This document shows, piece after piece, positions 37,269 through 46,854 of a DNA stretch of 64,000 nt. The translations under genes and the position numbers were made by a program. This DNA comes from CAINVV01 sp964506325 (GTDB lineage: Bacteria; Bacteroidota; Bacteroidia; Bacteroidales; Prolixibacteraceae): positions 88,059 through 152,058 of the forward strand of contig CAZDLO010000001.1 in NCBI GenBank assembly GCA_964506325.1, read 5' to 3'. Each line of letters begins with the position of its first letter. Position 1 is the first letter of the stretch. Under the pieces are notes generated by a model. The model had not been told where the DNA came from. It saw only the letters and a program-made list of their open reading frames with translations, and did not search any database.

Positions 37269-38177
37269 ATGCAAAAAAGAAGAGAGTTTTTAAAGATCTC
37301 AGCTATCGGATCAGTAGGCATGATGCTGCTCGGTGCAGCAGGATGTAACACTCCAGCAGCTGCAGACAGAAAGAGTTTTGGTGTAGGCTTACAGCTTTAT
37401 ACACTCAGGGATGCCATGGCTGCAGATGCGCTGGGTACGTTGAAGAAAATCTCGGAAATAGGCTATAAAAACATGGAGCTGGCAGGTTATTCAGAGGGTA
37501 AGTTCTATGGCTATTCTCCGGCAGAATTCAAGAAGATAATTGGTGACCTGGGAATGGTTTCCCTCAGTAGCCACACTCAGGTTGAATCGGCCAGCATTAC
37601 CATGGATAAAGCTAAATTAATGGCAGATGCACATGCGGAACTTGGTGTCAAATATTGCATCAAACCCTGGATTGAAGAGGTGGACCGTAATATCGAGGCT
37701 TACAAGAAGAATATTGCAGACTGCAACGAGGTGGCTAAAATTACGAAGTCAGTTGGAATTCAGTTTGGATATCACAATCACAATTTTGAATTCGTCAATA
37801 TCAATGGCGTTGTCCCTTACTATGATATCTTTCTGAAGGAAATGGATGCAGACCTGATAACCATGGAACTTGACCTCTTCTGGGCTTCTAAGGCAGGCCA
37901 GGATCCGGTTGACATGTTCAACAAATACCCCGGCAGATTCCAGCTTCTCCATATGAAGGACATGCGTACCAACCAGCCGCCATTCTATGAAGTGATCAAA
38001 GACGATATTTGCAGTGTCGGTGAAGGTGTTATCGACTTCAAAAGGATTTTGGCGGCCAAAGAAGTTGCAGGCACCAAATTCATTATTGTGGAAGATGACA
38101 ACCAGGGAAACGGGAAGCCATTTGAAGGAATAGATACAAGCATCAAAAATATCACAACAAAAATTTTGAAAAGCTAA
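37269..38177 (+). CDS. exported sugar phosphate isomerase/epimerase-like TIM-barrel lipoprotein
   Basis: A 302-residue protein of the AP-endonuclease-2/xylose-isomerase-like TIM-barrel family. The N-terminus has a twin-arginine motif (RREFLKI) followed by a hydrophobic run and a lipobox (LGAAGC), so it is a Tat-exported lipoprotein. The barrel motifs include VGLQLYTLRDAM (first strand), FGYHNHNFEF, MELDLFWASKAG and GRFQLLHMKDM, and the acids and histidines match the metal-binding set of the family. Members act as isomerases, epimerases or, in newer work, on keto sugars. It is divergent from the DUF1080 gene, so both may work on the same sugar. A terminator follows. Confidence 0.88.
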   Translation: MQKRREFLKISAIGSVGMMLLGAAGCNTPAAADRKSFGVGLQLYTLRDAMAADALGTLKKISEIGYKNMELAGYSEGKFYGYSPAEFKKIIGDLGMVSLSSHTQVESASITMDKAKLMADAHAELGVKYCIKPWIEEVDRNIEAYKKNIADCNEVAKITKSVGIQFGYHNHNFEFVNINGVVPYYDIFLKEMDADLITMELDLFWASKAGQDPVDMFNKYPGRFQLLHMKDMRTNQPPFYEVIKDDICSVGEGVIDFKRILAAKEVAGTKFIIVEDDNQGNGKPFEGIDTSIKNITTKILKS

Positions 38178-38238
38178 TTTTCAAGCTGTTTAAATGCCTT
38201 GCTGATATTTCGTCCCTATCAATAGGATAACTACAAAC

Positions 38239-38272
38239 AAAGGGTTCAGATTGAAAGATCTGGACCCTTTTT
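38239..38272 (+). terminator. intrinsic terminator after the isomerase-like gene
   Basis: AAAGGGTTCAGA at 38239-38250 pairs with TCTGGACCCTTT at 38259-38270 (one G-U pair) around an 8-nt loop, and T residues follow. It lies 62 bp after the stop. Confidence 0.8.
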
Positions 38273-38331
38273 AGGTCAGGCAATTGCCTCCTCAATTTTA
38301 CGCATGGAAAGTTAAGATTTTACTTGCCGGA

Positions 38332-40908
38332 TCATAAATTAACAAAAGAGTATTTCAGTGTGATTCCGTAAGTCATCGGATCACCCAATACAGCCGAATA
38401 CTGACCTGCACTTCCTGCGGCAGGAAGTAGTTGCTCAAAATAATTCCTGTTGAGGAGGTTTCTTGTCCAGATATAGAAAGAGATTCCTTTTGCTGCCCTG
38501 AAGCCCAGCCTGCCATTTACAAGGTAATATCCATCAATATTCAGATACTTCGAAGGGGAAGGGCTGGATGAAAATGAGGAGCGGCAGAACAGATCCATCG
38601 ACAAAAAGTAGTTGCCGGCTAAATCAGTCAGTTTTCCCTTTTTGGTTACTTCTCCGGTGAATGACCCACCCCATTTTGAGATCCCGGGCAACTCTCCACC
38701 CGAGATATCCTTAAATGCACTGGCTCCACCAACCTCTTCCAAAGGAACAGGTGCATTGGTGAAGGATACATATTTTCCGTCTGTATACGAAACGGCACAA
38801 TTAATATGGATAAAATTATTTGGGCGTATACTGGCCTCCATTTCTGCTCCCTTCACACAAACTTTCTCTGCATTGGCAAGATATCCCCTGTTTACACCAA
38901 CTTCAGCAGTTTGCACCTGGGTCTGGTAATCTTTAATGTTGGTATCGAACAAAATGAAATTGAGCATAATTGATCCAGAAGGCTTCGTCTTTAACCCTAT
39001 CTCATAATGGGTTACATATTCGGGCCTGATCTTTGCCAGTTCTGTCATCACCCTTCCTTTGTCGGTAGGGAGACCTCCCAGGTTGATGCCAACCGGCTTG
39101 TAGCTGTTGGCATAAGTTAAAAAGGCATTAAGTTTCAACGATGGTTTGTAAGCAAAAGTGAGTTGTCCTGAGAAATTGCTTTCATTGACATCTGCCTTGA
39201 ATACCTGGTTTGTATAAAGCAAGTTTTTCAAAGCCAGCAGGGCTGGATCCGCTGTTTGTAACCCGCCATAAGTCTGGCGGTCATAATCCACTTTTTTCTT
39301 GTCATAATTATAGCGGACTCCCGGCAGCAAATGCAATTTGCCAATGACACACCAGTCGAGCTGACCAAAAACTGCTCCGCTAAAAGTTTGCATGCTGGAG
39401 GTTGTTTTTGTCCCATAACCATCGAACAAACCCGGGGTCTGCCATAACCCGCTGGTAGTGTTTTGTGAAAATCTCCATTGCGCAGATCCGGATTCTTCAG
39501 TCTGTACAGGATCCGTATTCAGTTTCTGCCAGATGCTATACAATCCTGCTACTCCATTTAGCTTTTCAGAAAACTTACCTGCATAACGAATCTCGTGTGA
39601 CAATTGTTCATGCCTGGAATTACCCTGTGATTTTGTAAGTACAGGCAGTCCGGTAAAATCACGGTCATTCGAAGGATCCCAGACCCAGTACCTCCAAGCG
39701 GAGGCAGATGTTAAGGTTCCATTCCCCAACTTTACATCGGCATTCAGGGATACTCCTCCCAGGTTATTGCCCGATTTCCATGGGGTGTCGTGATCAATCC
39801 GGCGTTTAAAGGGGTCAGTGTCCGGAAGTGTATAATTCAGGTCGCTGATAATCTGGTCAAATTGCCTGTAAGCGGCACGCTTCGTTGTGACAACTCCTGC
39901 TAATACCTGGGCATAGCCATCCGGTTTCTGAACAGTTGCATCACCCGCCAGTGTAATTTTAACGGTCTCATTTGGCTTATACAGGAGTTGCCCCCTGATG
40001 CCTGAATTGTTCAGGTCATTTACAGGTTTCTCTGTTCGGATATTGTACAATAATCCGTTTCGCTGAGTCCCTGAAAAGGACAGCCTTCCTGCGAATTTCC
40101 TGCCCAGAGGACCCGTTAATGAAGTTTTTGCCTGTATGTATCCATAATTCCCATAGCTCACTTCCAGGTTCGCAGATGATTGAAAATCCGGCGCACGCGT
40201 AGTTATATTGAATGCTCCGGAGGTTGTATTTTTCCCAAATAGCGTTCCCTGGGGACCGCGAAGGATTTCTATCTGATCCACATCTACAAAGTCGAGGGCG
40301 GTTGCAGCAGGTCGGGCATAATAAATCCCATCGATGTAAAACCCTACTCCCGGGTCAACGCCATCGTTTGTTAAGCCAAATGTTGAGCCTAGTCCCCTGA
40401 TATTTAGTGATGTATTCCTGGGGTTTGAGGAATAAAGCTGAACAGAAGGAACCAATTCCTTCAAACGGTTTACGTTGAATGCCCCGTTATTCTCCATGAT
40501 GGAACCCCTTACAACAGAGATGGGGATTGGTACATCTTGTGATGATTCTTGCCGCCGTCTTGAACTGATGACTACTTCTGACAATTCGTTTTCATTCTCC
40601 TCAAGTTTTACCAGAACTTTATTCTCCTTTATCATTATTTCCTCCGATTTGTATCCGATATAGGAAACGCGCAAAATGAAGGGTAGTTTTTGAGCTGACA
40701 AAAGCCGAAATTCGCCATTGGTGTTGGTAACACATCCATTGGTAGTTCCTTTGATGATCACATAGGCGCCAAAAAGATTCTCATTTGTTTGGCCATTGAT
40801 TACCCTTCCTGTAATATTTGAATTAATTACAGGTTTATTTTGGGATTTCAGGACAGCTGGGGCAAAAACAAGGTAAACTAATGCAAAAGTGGCTATTGCT
40901 ATTCTCAT
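38332..40908 (-). CDS. TonB-dependent outer-membrane receptor
   Basis: An 858-residue receptor with a signal peptide (about 1-22). It has an N-terminal carboxypeptidase-regulatory-like domain (about 30-115, ITGRVINGQTNENLFGAYVI and FRLLSAQKLPFILRVSYIGY). The plug (about 120-250) has DVPIPISVVRGS and PQGTLFGKNTTSGAFNITT, and a 22-strand barrel ends with TYGITLKYSF. The plug is of the classical TonB receptor type rather than SusC, and no SusD partner follows. The ligand is unknown; a glycan fragment or a small molecule are options given the neighbours. It shares the minus strand with the downstream-located lipase-like gene but the 345-bp gap argues for its own promoter. Confidence 0.92.
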   Translation of the reverse strand: MRIAIATFALVYLVFAPAVLKSQNKPVINSNITGRVINGQTNENLFGAYVIIKGTTNGCVTNTNGEFRLLSAQKLPFILRVSYIGYKSEEIMIKENKVLVKLEENENELSEVVISSRRRQESSQDVPIPISVVRGSIMENNGAFNVNRLKELVPSVQLYSSNPRNTSLNIRGLGSTFGLTNDGVDPGVGFYIDGIYYARPAATALDFVDVDQIEILRGPQGTLFGKNTTSGAFNITTRAPDFQSSANLEVSYGNYGYIQAKTSLTGPLGRKFAGRLSFSGTQRNGLLYNIRTEKPVNDLNNSGIRGQLLYKPNETVKITLAGDATVQKPDGYAQVLAGVVTTKRAAYRQFDQIISDLNYTLPDTDPFKRRIDHDTPWKSGNNLGGVSLNADVKLGNGTLTSASAWRYWVWDPSNDRDFTGLPVLTKSQGNSRHEQLSHEIRYAGKFSEKLNGVAGLYSIWQKLNTDPVQTEESGSAQWRFSQNTTSGLWQTPGLFDGYGTKTTSSMQTFSGAVFGQLDWCVIGKLHLLPGVRYNYDKKKVDYDRQTYGGLQTADPALLALKNLLYTNQVFKADVNESNFSGQLTFAYKPSLKLNAFLTYANSYKPVGINLGGLPTDKGRVMTELAKIRPEYVTHYEIGLKTKPSGSIMLNFILFDTNIKDYQTQVQTAEVGVNRGYLANAEKVCVKGAEMEASIRPNNFIHINCAVSYTDGKYVSFTNAPVPLEEVGGASAFKDISGGELPGISKWGGSFTGEVTKKGKLTDLAGNYFLSMDLFCRSSFSSSPSPSKYLNIDGYYLVNGRLGFRAAKGISFYIWTRNLLNRNYFEQLLPAAGSAGQYSAVLGDPMTYGITLKYSFVNL

Positions 40909-41253
40909 GGTAAGGATTATACTGATAATCAGCAGGGAGAAATTAGAATTAACTCAGTGTCTGCAGTTTGCAAATAAGGCCACAAAAGCGCTCAGATCAG
41001 TAGGTATTTATACCCAAATAGGATGAGTATTTTTACTGAAAACTGGTTTTCAAATCAACCTGTTTCGTTGGAAATTTTTGGAGGAATTGCTTTATGACAC
41101 TTGACTAGCCCATATTTTGGAGTCAAATAGGGTGAATGGTTTTTAGGGAGAGAAAAAAATGGGAAGTCGTTCCCTAACCCCTTCATAAAGAATCACATAG
41201 AATAAATAATATAACCATCTGGCGAAATCACCGGGTGCGTTTCTTTCCCCCGG
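40909..41253. other. gene-free spacer upstream of the receptor gene
   Basis: 345 bp without coding signal. GGTATTTATACC at 41003-41014 is a near-perfect palindrome (two 5-bp arms around TT), and CAAATAGG is repeated at about 41015 and 41125. These could be operator half-sites for the receptor gene, which starts at 40908, but there is no independent support. Confidence 0.35.
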
Positions 41254-42471
41254 CTAGTTGGCTGCAGGTATTTTAACAGGATTGGACTGAACGAAGGTTA
41301 GTGAGTCAAAGAAAATTCTGGTTTTTGGCAAAGCTGAGTAGGCCGTCTGGATATGGCTTAAGTGGCCCAACCCGACAAGCTTGACATTTCCTCCCTGCTG
41401 CTTCATTTGGTTGAAGGCATTTTCTGCATCCAATGGTGACACATCATTGTCATTTAGCCCGTAATACATTCTGAATATTGCTTCAGGTCTCCAGTTAGAA
41501 GTTTGGTTTTCTTCCATTTTTTCCGTGAACCAATTTTTTTTTCCTGTTGTGATATCTTCAAGGACCTCTTTTGTATACAACTCAGCAGCTGTTCCCGGCA
41601 GCCGGCTTTTTACCTCGTTGTAATCGTGATTCCCGTCAAATAACCTGGCAACAACTGTATCGTAAGGAGCTGAAATTATGGTATTGAGTGGTTTGTTGTA
41701 AATGTGGCAGTAAGAATTGGCAATATACCCAAGATAGAATATACTGTTCTTCTCAATTGCGTAAGGGATACTGATTGTTCTGAGGTTATAGGCACCGGCG
41801 ATTGAAGTGGATGCGATAAGTTTCAGTCCGCCGATGGGATTTTTCTCTACATAGCGCTGGACCGCGGCTGTGGTATGGCCTCCCTGTGACACCCCTACAA
41901 GAAACAGGTTGGATATTTCCCTTCCGGTCAATGACCGGCAAATCTCAGATCCGACTTCCAGCAGGTCCGCCACTGCATTTACAGTTGTTTCCACATGAAG
42001 GTAAGTAGGAACCTCTTTCGAAACTCCCAACCCGATATAGTCAGGTACAAGGCATAAATATCCACCTCCGGCAAAAACTGCAGATATTGCCAATCCCTCA
42101 TCTTCAGAAGGTTTTGAGGGAGCATTGGATCTTTCGCTGTTGGTCCCATGATGGTAACTTACGACACCTTTAATTTTTTTATTCCGGGGGAAGGCAAGTA
42201 AACCTGAGACCAAAATGTTTTTTTCGTTCTCATCCCTCGTGAAATATGAAACTCTAAACAATTCAATGCCACTGGTAATATTTAATTTTTCAGTGGTCTT
42301 TATCTTTTTAACAAAGTATTTTATAACAGGTTTCGGATAAATCCCTTTAGCCTCAAAGCTGATTCCCTTGGATTCAGTGGATGATTTACCAACCTTTCTG
42401 ATGTTTATTCTGTGGCTGCATCCACTAAGTATAATAACTGCAAGAATGGAGCATATTAGTCTGGAGAACAT
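41254..42471 (-). CDS. lipoprotein alpha/beta hydrolase (secretory-lipase-like)
   Basis: A 405-residue protein with a lipoprotein signal and lipobox LSGC (Cys18); the longer frame from 42516 would place the signal internally, so the start at 42471 is chosen. The fold has GVVSYHHGT near residue 105, VPDYIGLG and the nucleophile elbow GVSQGGH (serine in the centre). An aspartate in GLNDNDVSP and a histidine in GLGHLSH complete the likely triad. It resembles fungal/bacterial secretory lipases or esterases with an alpha/beta fold. The gene is the last of a minus-strand group after citC, with a gap of 229 bp, so it probably has its own transcript. Confidence 0.8.
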   Translation of the reverse strand: MFSRLICSILAVIILSGCSHRINIRKVGKSSTESKGISFEAKGIYPKPVIKYFVKKIKTTEKLNITSGIELFRVSYFTRDENEKNILVSGLLAFPRNKKIKGVVSYHHGTNSERSNAPSKPSEDEGLAISAVFAGGGYLCLVPDYIGLGVSKEVPTYLHVETTVNAVADLLEVGSEICRSLTGREISNLFLVGVSQGGHTTAAVQRYVEKNPIGGLKLIASTSIAGAYNLRTISIPYAIEKNSIFYLGYIANSYCHIYNKPLNTIISAPYDTVVARLFDGNHDYNEVKSRLPGTAAELYTKEVLEDITTGKKNWFTEKMEENQTSNWRPEAIFRMYYGLNDNDVSPLDAENAFNQMKQQGGNVKLVGLGHLSHIQTAYSALPKTRIFFDSLTFVQSNPVKIPAAN

Positions 42472-42700
42472 TATTATCGGGTGTTTAGTTACACAATAGC
42501 CGGGATGGAACAGCAATAATTTCTGAAATTATGCCCGGTAAACTGAAGTAAATATAGGTAAAGCGTCGTATACCTCCGACAAGTAATGATGGCAAAGATG
42601 AAGCGAATGTTGGGTAACAAGGTTTTCTTAGGACTGTGGTTCGGCGGAGCCGGTGAATGCGGGGTGTGGTGGACAGTCACTAAAGGCAACAGGAGAATAG

Positions 42701-43786
42701 TCAGTGCCTCCCCAGACTTGATTTAATTTTTAAGCGGATATCCAACGATTCATCCGAATATAGAAAATCCCTTGTGGGAACCGGTAGATAATCAAGTACT
42801 TCATCCAACTTATCCATTTTAATGGCGTCCCGGATTTTGGATGCGCTAATAAAATCAGGGGCGTTTTTTGGGCCGGTTATGATTGCCTTCCTGGGGACTT
42901 CAATCACTTCCACACCGCAACCCGGCAGGATGTTTTTCATGGCCTGGTTGTAGGCAGCTGTTGTGGCACAATATTCTTCGGTCCCGACATATCTTTTTTG
43001 AATGCCAAGCACTGGGACTACGTAATTCGCAAATATCCTGACATCCAGTTCAGCTTGTTTTTCCATGATATCGCTGGTCATTTCGTTCTTCAGAAAGTAG
43101 GAAGGGAATATGGATCCGGATACAATGTACATCCCACCCCGAACCATGACAACATTTTTGAGATGCCTGATCCCTTCTTTTATCAATTTCCAGCGTACAG
43201 TAAACGGGAAAGCAGAGAGGTCTTCTTCCACTACGAAAAGATAAACCAGTTCATTCTCGGCAGCAGCCTTCTCGATCAGGAATTTATGGCCATTGGTAAA
43301 AGGATTGCAGTTGACCACGATGGATGCCACCAATCCGGACTGGTTGGGCTGAATAATTGTCCTAAGATAATCCTGGTAACTTGAGATTGATTCAAATCCA
43401 AATTCAAGCAATGTAAAAAGTGGCGGGGCTGAAGCAATTTCGTTGAATCCCAGCCCACGAAATCTCACGGAATTTTCCGGTCGCGTAAAAACAAAAGTAT
43501 GTTTATATATTTTCAGGAGCTTCTCAGTCATGTAGGTGACTATCAGTGCGAACGCAGTAGTGTCCCGGTACTTCGGGGAAACTCCGACATATTTGAGAAT
43601 TCGGCCCAGGTGCGATCCTGTTCCTACAATATCGCCCTGAAGGTTGTACACGATCATGGTGCATTCGACCTCAGAAGGGTCAAATTCAAAGCCGAGCCCG
43701 GCAAGGAAGTTTTTAACCAGCCGGACATCGAACGGGCTACCCAGGTCAAGGGTTTCTTGACGGAAATCAGTGTCTTCAAAAGTCAT
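42701..43786 (-). CDS. citC: [citrate (pro-3S)-lyase] ligase
   Basis: A 361-residue enzyme that acetylates the thiol of the lyase prosthetic group, turning citrate lyase active. The N-terminal GNAT-like domain (about 15-130) precedes the cytidylyltransferase-like domain with VASIVVNCNPFTNGHKFLIE (the HxGH-type nucleotide motif appears as NPFTNGH) and ISASKIRDAI. A longer start at 43828 gives 375 residues. The ATG at 43786 is preferred because the N-terminus then matches the length seen in characterised CitC, and the overlap with citXG shrinks from 53 to 11 bp. It is the last gene of the citrate lyase operon. Confidence 0.9.
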   Translation of the reverse strand: MTFEDTDFRQETLDLGSPFDVRLVKNFLAGLGFEFDPSEVECTMIVYNLQGDIVGTGSHLGRILKYVGVSPKYRDTTAFALIVTYMTEKLLKIYKHTFVFTRPENSVRFRGLGFNEIASAPPLFTLLEFGFESISSYQDYLRTIIQPNQSGLVASIVVNCNPFTNGHKFLIEKAAAENELVYLFVVEEDLSAFPFTVRWKLIKEGIRHLKNVVMVRGGMYIVSGSIFPSYFLKNEMTSDIMEKQAELDVRIFANYVVPVLGIQKRYVGTEEYCATTAAYNQAMKNILPGCGVEVIEVPRKAIITGPKNAPDFISASKIRDAIKMDKLDEVLDYLPVPTRDFLYSDESLDIRLKIKSSLGRH

Positions 43787-45059
43787 TTGAAACTGGCAGT
43801 AATGGGATCTTATTATTTTGTTCAGCATCCATCACTAACCATACAAAGATAGACACAGCCAAGAGATCTGCTGACCCTCCGGGAGAAATATTTTCACTTT
43901 TACAATAAGTAATCACTTTTTGATAATTTTCAACGGTAAAATTCTCCTGTGCATTCTTGCACAAATCCTGGAAGAACAATAGTGTATCCTTTCCGCGACG
44001 GAAAAGAATATTTGTATCGTTGTTGCGGGATGCTATCGCCAGGAAACATTGGATAAGCACACGATCATTAATCTCTGATACTTCTTCAAGCTTCGGTAAC
44101 CCGAATTCAAAAACTGTTCTCATCCCGCTTTCAGCTTCACCGCGTGCCCCGCTGTAACCATATTTACTGAAGATCACTTCGCCATGACTCATGATGGATT
44201 TTGATGAAGTGGCAAGTTCATTATCTACAATTCCTTTGCAAATTTCCTTTATGATATTTGCAAATTCATTTTTATCAAAATGATCAGCCTGGTGGAAGAG
44301 CCTGGCACAGGCAAATAGGGAAAGTCCCATTAAAAAGATAATTCCCTTCTGGGTATTGATATTCCCCGTCGCATTAAACATGGCCAACTCCATCCTTAAT
44401 CCTGTATTCCTGATAACCGGCAACGCTTTGGTGTAATCGTTGCCGCAAAAAGAGAATCCTGCAATTACCAGGTCATCGAACAATCCTGCAATTGCAGTCG
44501 TCGAATTGATAAAGGTCTGAAAGCTCATGTCGGCATGACTTCCATTGCTGAATTTGTCCACAAGGCCTGGTTTTGGAGTCAGCGAAATTTCATAAAGGAT
44601 GGATTTGAGTGCAAAGGAGGAAAGCATCTTCCGAATGATTGTTAGTCTTTGCTGACTGCAGAATTCAGTCATGCCAGAGAACATAAATGATCGGAGTTGT
44701 TCAAGGTCATGTGTTTTCATGCGCCTGCATTCGATCGCGGGTTTTTCTTTGCAGTAAAAACACACCTTAGATTTCCCTGACGAAATGGTATCTCCCTTAA
44801 CATCACTTACATCGACATCAATAAACCGGCCAAAAGGATGGTTTTCCTCAAACATCTCGCAGATGTATTTAAATTCCTGCATGCTCAGAAGACCCGTTTT
44901 ACAGGGGGCGATAAACCAATCTCCGGCAGAATCACAAATTTCGATGCATGCTTTGTAATCCATCTCCACCAGGTGGGAACTTAAATCAAAGTTCAGATCT
45001 GTCAGGCATAATTTGAAAAACTCATTTACGACAGGATTACTCTTCGGGAATCCGGGCAC
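43776..45059 (-). CDS. citXG: fused CitX-CitG: prosthetic-group transferase and triphosphoribosyl-dephospho-CoA synthase
   Basis: The visible 427-residue frame combines a CitX domain (up to about 130) and a CitG domain (about 135-420). CitX features are HPFGRFIDVDV and the cysteine-containing CFYCKEKPAIECRRMKTHD; CitG has LTPKPGLVDKFSNGSHADMS and GARGEAESGMRT. CitG makes the prosthetic-group precursor and CitX loads it on CitD. The frame's first possible start is a GTG at 45059, which codes a conserved position inside CitX. About 35 further CitX-like residues (such as ILDAREKRALLKRQLAGKG) are encoded upstream, up to 45198, without an ATG, GTG or TTG. The real start is therefore unclear. It overlaps citC at its 3' end. 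Confidence 0.85.
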   Translation of the reverse strand: MPGFPKSNPVVNEFFKLCLTDLNFDLSSHLVEMDYKACIEICDSAGDWFIAPCKTGLLSMQEFKYICEMFEENHPFGRFIDVDVSDVKGDTISSGKSKVCFYCKEKPAIECRRMKTHDLEQLRSFMFSGMTEFCSQQRLTIIRKMLSSFALKSILYEISLTPKPGLVDKFSNGSHADMSFQTFINSTTAIAGLFDDLVIAGFSFCGNDYTKALPVIRNTGLRMELAMFNATGNINTQKGIIFLMGLSLFACARLFHQADHFDKNEFANIIKEICKGIVDNELATSSKSIMSHGEVIFSKYGYSGARGEAESGMRTVFEFGLPKLEEVSEINDRVLIQCFLAIASRNNDTNILFRRGKDTLLFFQDLCKNAQENFTVENYQKVITYCKSENISPGGSADLLAVSIFVWLVMDAEQNNKIPLLPVSNDF

Positions 45060-45183
45060 ATTCAGGCTCAGGCTTACCAGGGGAAATCCCTTTCCTGCAA
45101 GTTGCCTTTTTAATAATGCCCTTTTTTCCCGGGCATCTAATATGGTATGGAGTGGTTCGATGTTGCTTCTGATAGTTTTGTTT

Positions 45184-46743
45184 TTATTTCTTCTCTTTGA
45201 GCTGATGGATCACATCTATTATAGTTCCGTCACGGTATTCAACAATTCCGACTATTTTATCCGTGTACTCCAGCGGAGCTGGAATACCGGTTATCTTGTC
45301 CACCTCAATTTCAAGATCATGAATATCCTTGATATTTAGTCCTGCCCTTTTCAGATTTTCTTCGAGGTCTTTAAATGCAGGGTTTACACATATACCCCGC
45401 TCCGTCACCAGAACGTGCACTGTTTCACCGGGTGTTACAATTGTGTGCACCCGTTTTTTGATAATCGGAATTCTCCCCCGGAAGGAGGGGCAAACCACAA
45501 TCGTCAGTTTTGCCCCTGATGCAGTATCTGAATGGCCGCCGGATGCTCCGCGGATTTTCCCCTCGGAACCAGTAATTACGTTGACGTTAAAATCAACATC
45601 GATCTCCAAAGCTCCGAGCACAACCACATCAATTTTGTTGGTAATACATCCGCAATTAAAGGGATTGGCATAAAGTGCTGCCGGAATCTCGATATGATGG
45701 CGGTTGTTGAGCAATGAATTACTTACGACGGCATCAAAAGATTGCACGTCAAAGATCGTCTCAAAAAGTCCTTCATTTAGCATGTCTACGCAATAGGAGG
45801 TAATTCCACCCAGCATAAAACTTCCTTTAAGACCTTTTGTCTTCATCTTTTCACGGATGAATTTTGCTACTGCCAGGGAGGCTCCTCCGGCCCCAACCTG
45901 GAAGGCGAATCCTGGAACGAAAAATCCGGAATGCTCTATCACATCCGCTGCAAGTTTGGCAATCCTGAGATCCATCGGAGAATTGGTGATACGGGTAGTT
46001 CCGGTTGCAATCTTCGAGGCATCACCAATTGAATCAACCAATACAACGTGATCGACAAAATTCTGCGAGATCGACAATGGGATACATGGATAATTCACCA
46101 GGTTATCTGTCACTACAATCACTTGTTTGGCATAACGGGCATCAATTACTGCGTAACCTATCGAACCGAATGCGGATCTTCCATGGGAACCTGTTGCATT
46201 CCCTTCACAATCAGCAGCCGACGCTGGTATAACGGCTAAGTCTATCTGAATCTTGCCAGTATGGATGCAGCGCACCCTGCCTCCATGTGAATGAATCACA
46301 ACCGGGGTATCTAGTACTCCTAAAGCAATGGCATGACCCAGCTGACTGCGTATGCCGGAAGAGAAAATGCGGGTTACAGTGCAGTCTTTCAAATAGGGCA
46401 AAATCGGATCGTGACATTCATTCAGCGAAGAGGAGGCCAGGGTAATTTCACGGATTCCCATGTTGTGAAGAATGGTAAGTGTCTGAACCAGAAGAATATC
46501 CCCATTCCTAAGGTGGTGATGGAAAGATACCGTCATTCCGTTATGTGGGTTACTTCGGATTATCGCCTCCTCGAGTGTACTGCACAGCTTGTTTTGATGG
46601 GGCAAATATGCTTTATTGGGTGCCGGAATGGTAGTCTCGTCCATCCATCCTTTGCTCAATTTGGTGAGCGCTCCCTGAAAAGGTTCCAATTTGCCGATTC
46701 CTTCTATGAACTCCGGAATCTCCCTTCCTAAACTATTTAGCAT
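45184..46743 (-). CDS. citF: citrate lyase alpha subunit (citrate CoA-transferase)
   Basis: A 519-residue protein of the CitF family. It transfers the acyl carrier from acetyl to citryl on the prosthetic group. Typical stretches are LASSSLNECHDPILPYL, VVIHSHGGRVRCIHTGKI, SHGRSAFGSIGYAVIDARYA, VGAGGASLAVAKF and GASGGHSDTASGAKLTIVV, all in the order expected, and the length matches the usual 510-520. It ends KEKK just where the CitXG frame begins; the CitX-like coding potential overlaps its 3' end by about a dozen bases. It lies 111 bp after citE. Confidence 0.93.
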   Translation of the reverse strand: MLNSLGREIPEFIEGIGKLEPFQGALTKLSKGWMDETTIPAPNKAYLPHQNKLCSTLEEAIIRSNPHNGMTVSFHHHLRNGDILLVQTLTILHNMGIREITLASSSLNECHDPILPYLKDCTVTRIFSSGIRSQLGHAIALGVLDTPVVIHSHGGRVRCIHTGKIQIDLAVIPASAADCEGNATGSHGRSAFGSIGYAVIDARYAKQVIVVTDNLVNYPCIPLSISQNFVDHVVLVDSIGDASKIATGTTRITNSPMDLRIAKLAADVIEHSGFFVPGFAFQVGAGGASLAVAKFIREKMKTKGLKGSFMLGGITSYCVDMLNEGLFETIFDVQSFDAVVSNSLLNNRHHIEIPAALYANPFNCGCITNKIDVVVLGALEIDVDFNVNVITGSEGKIRGASGGHSDTASGAKLTIVVCPSFRGRIPIIKKRVHTIVTPGETVHVLVTERGICVNPAFKDLEENLKRAGLNIKDIHDLEIEVDKITGIPAPLEYTDKIVGIVEYRDGTIIDVIHQLKEKK

Positions 46744-46854
46744 TGTATTGAATTTTTTCTTTTGAAATGTTTTTATATTTCCGTCTCTGTCTCCACGCCA
46801 AAAGGAGTAAAAATTGCCGGTAAACGATTCTTTTCGACGGATGTTCTCTGTTGC

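Noticed and set aside
38332..40908. Calling the TonB receptor a SusC protein of a PUL.
   Set aside because: The plug lacks SusC-type features and no SusD gene is adjacent, so it is a classical TonB receptor.
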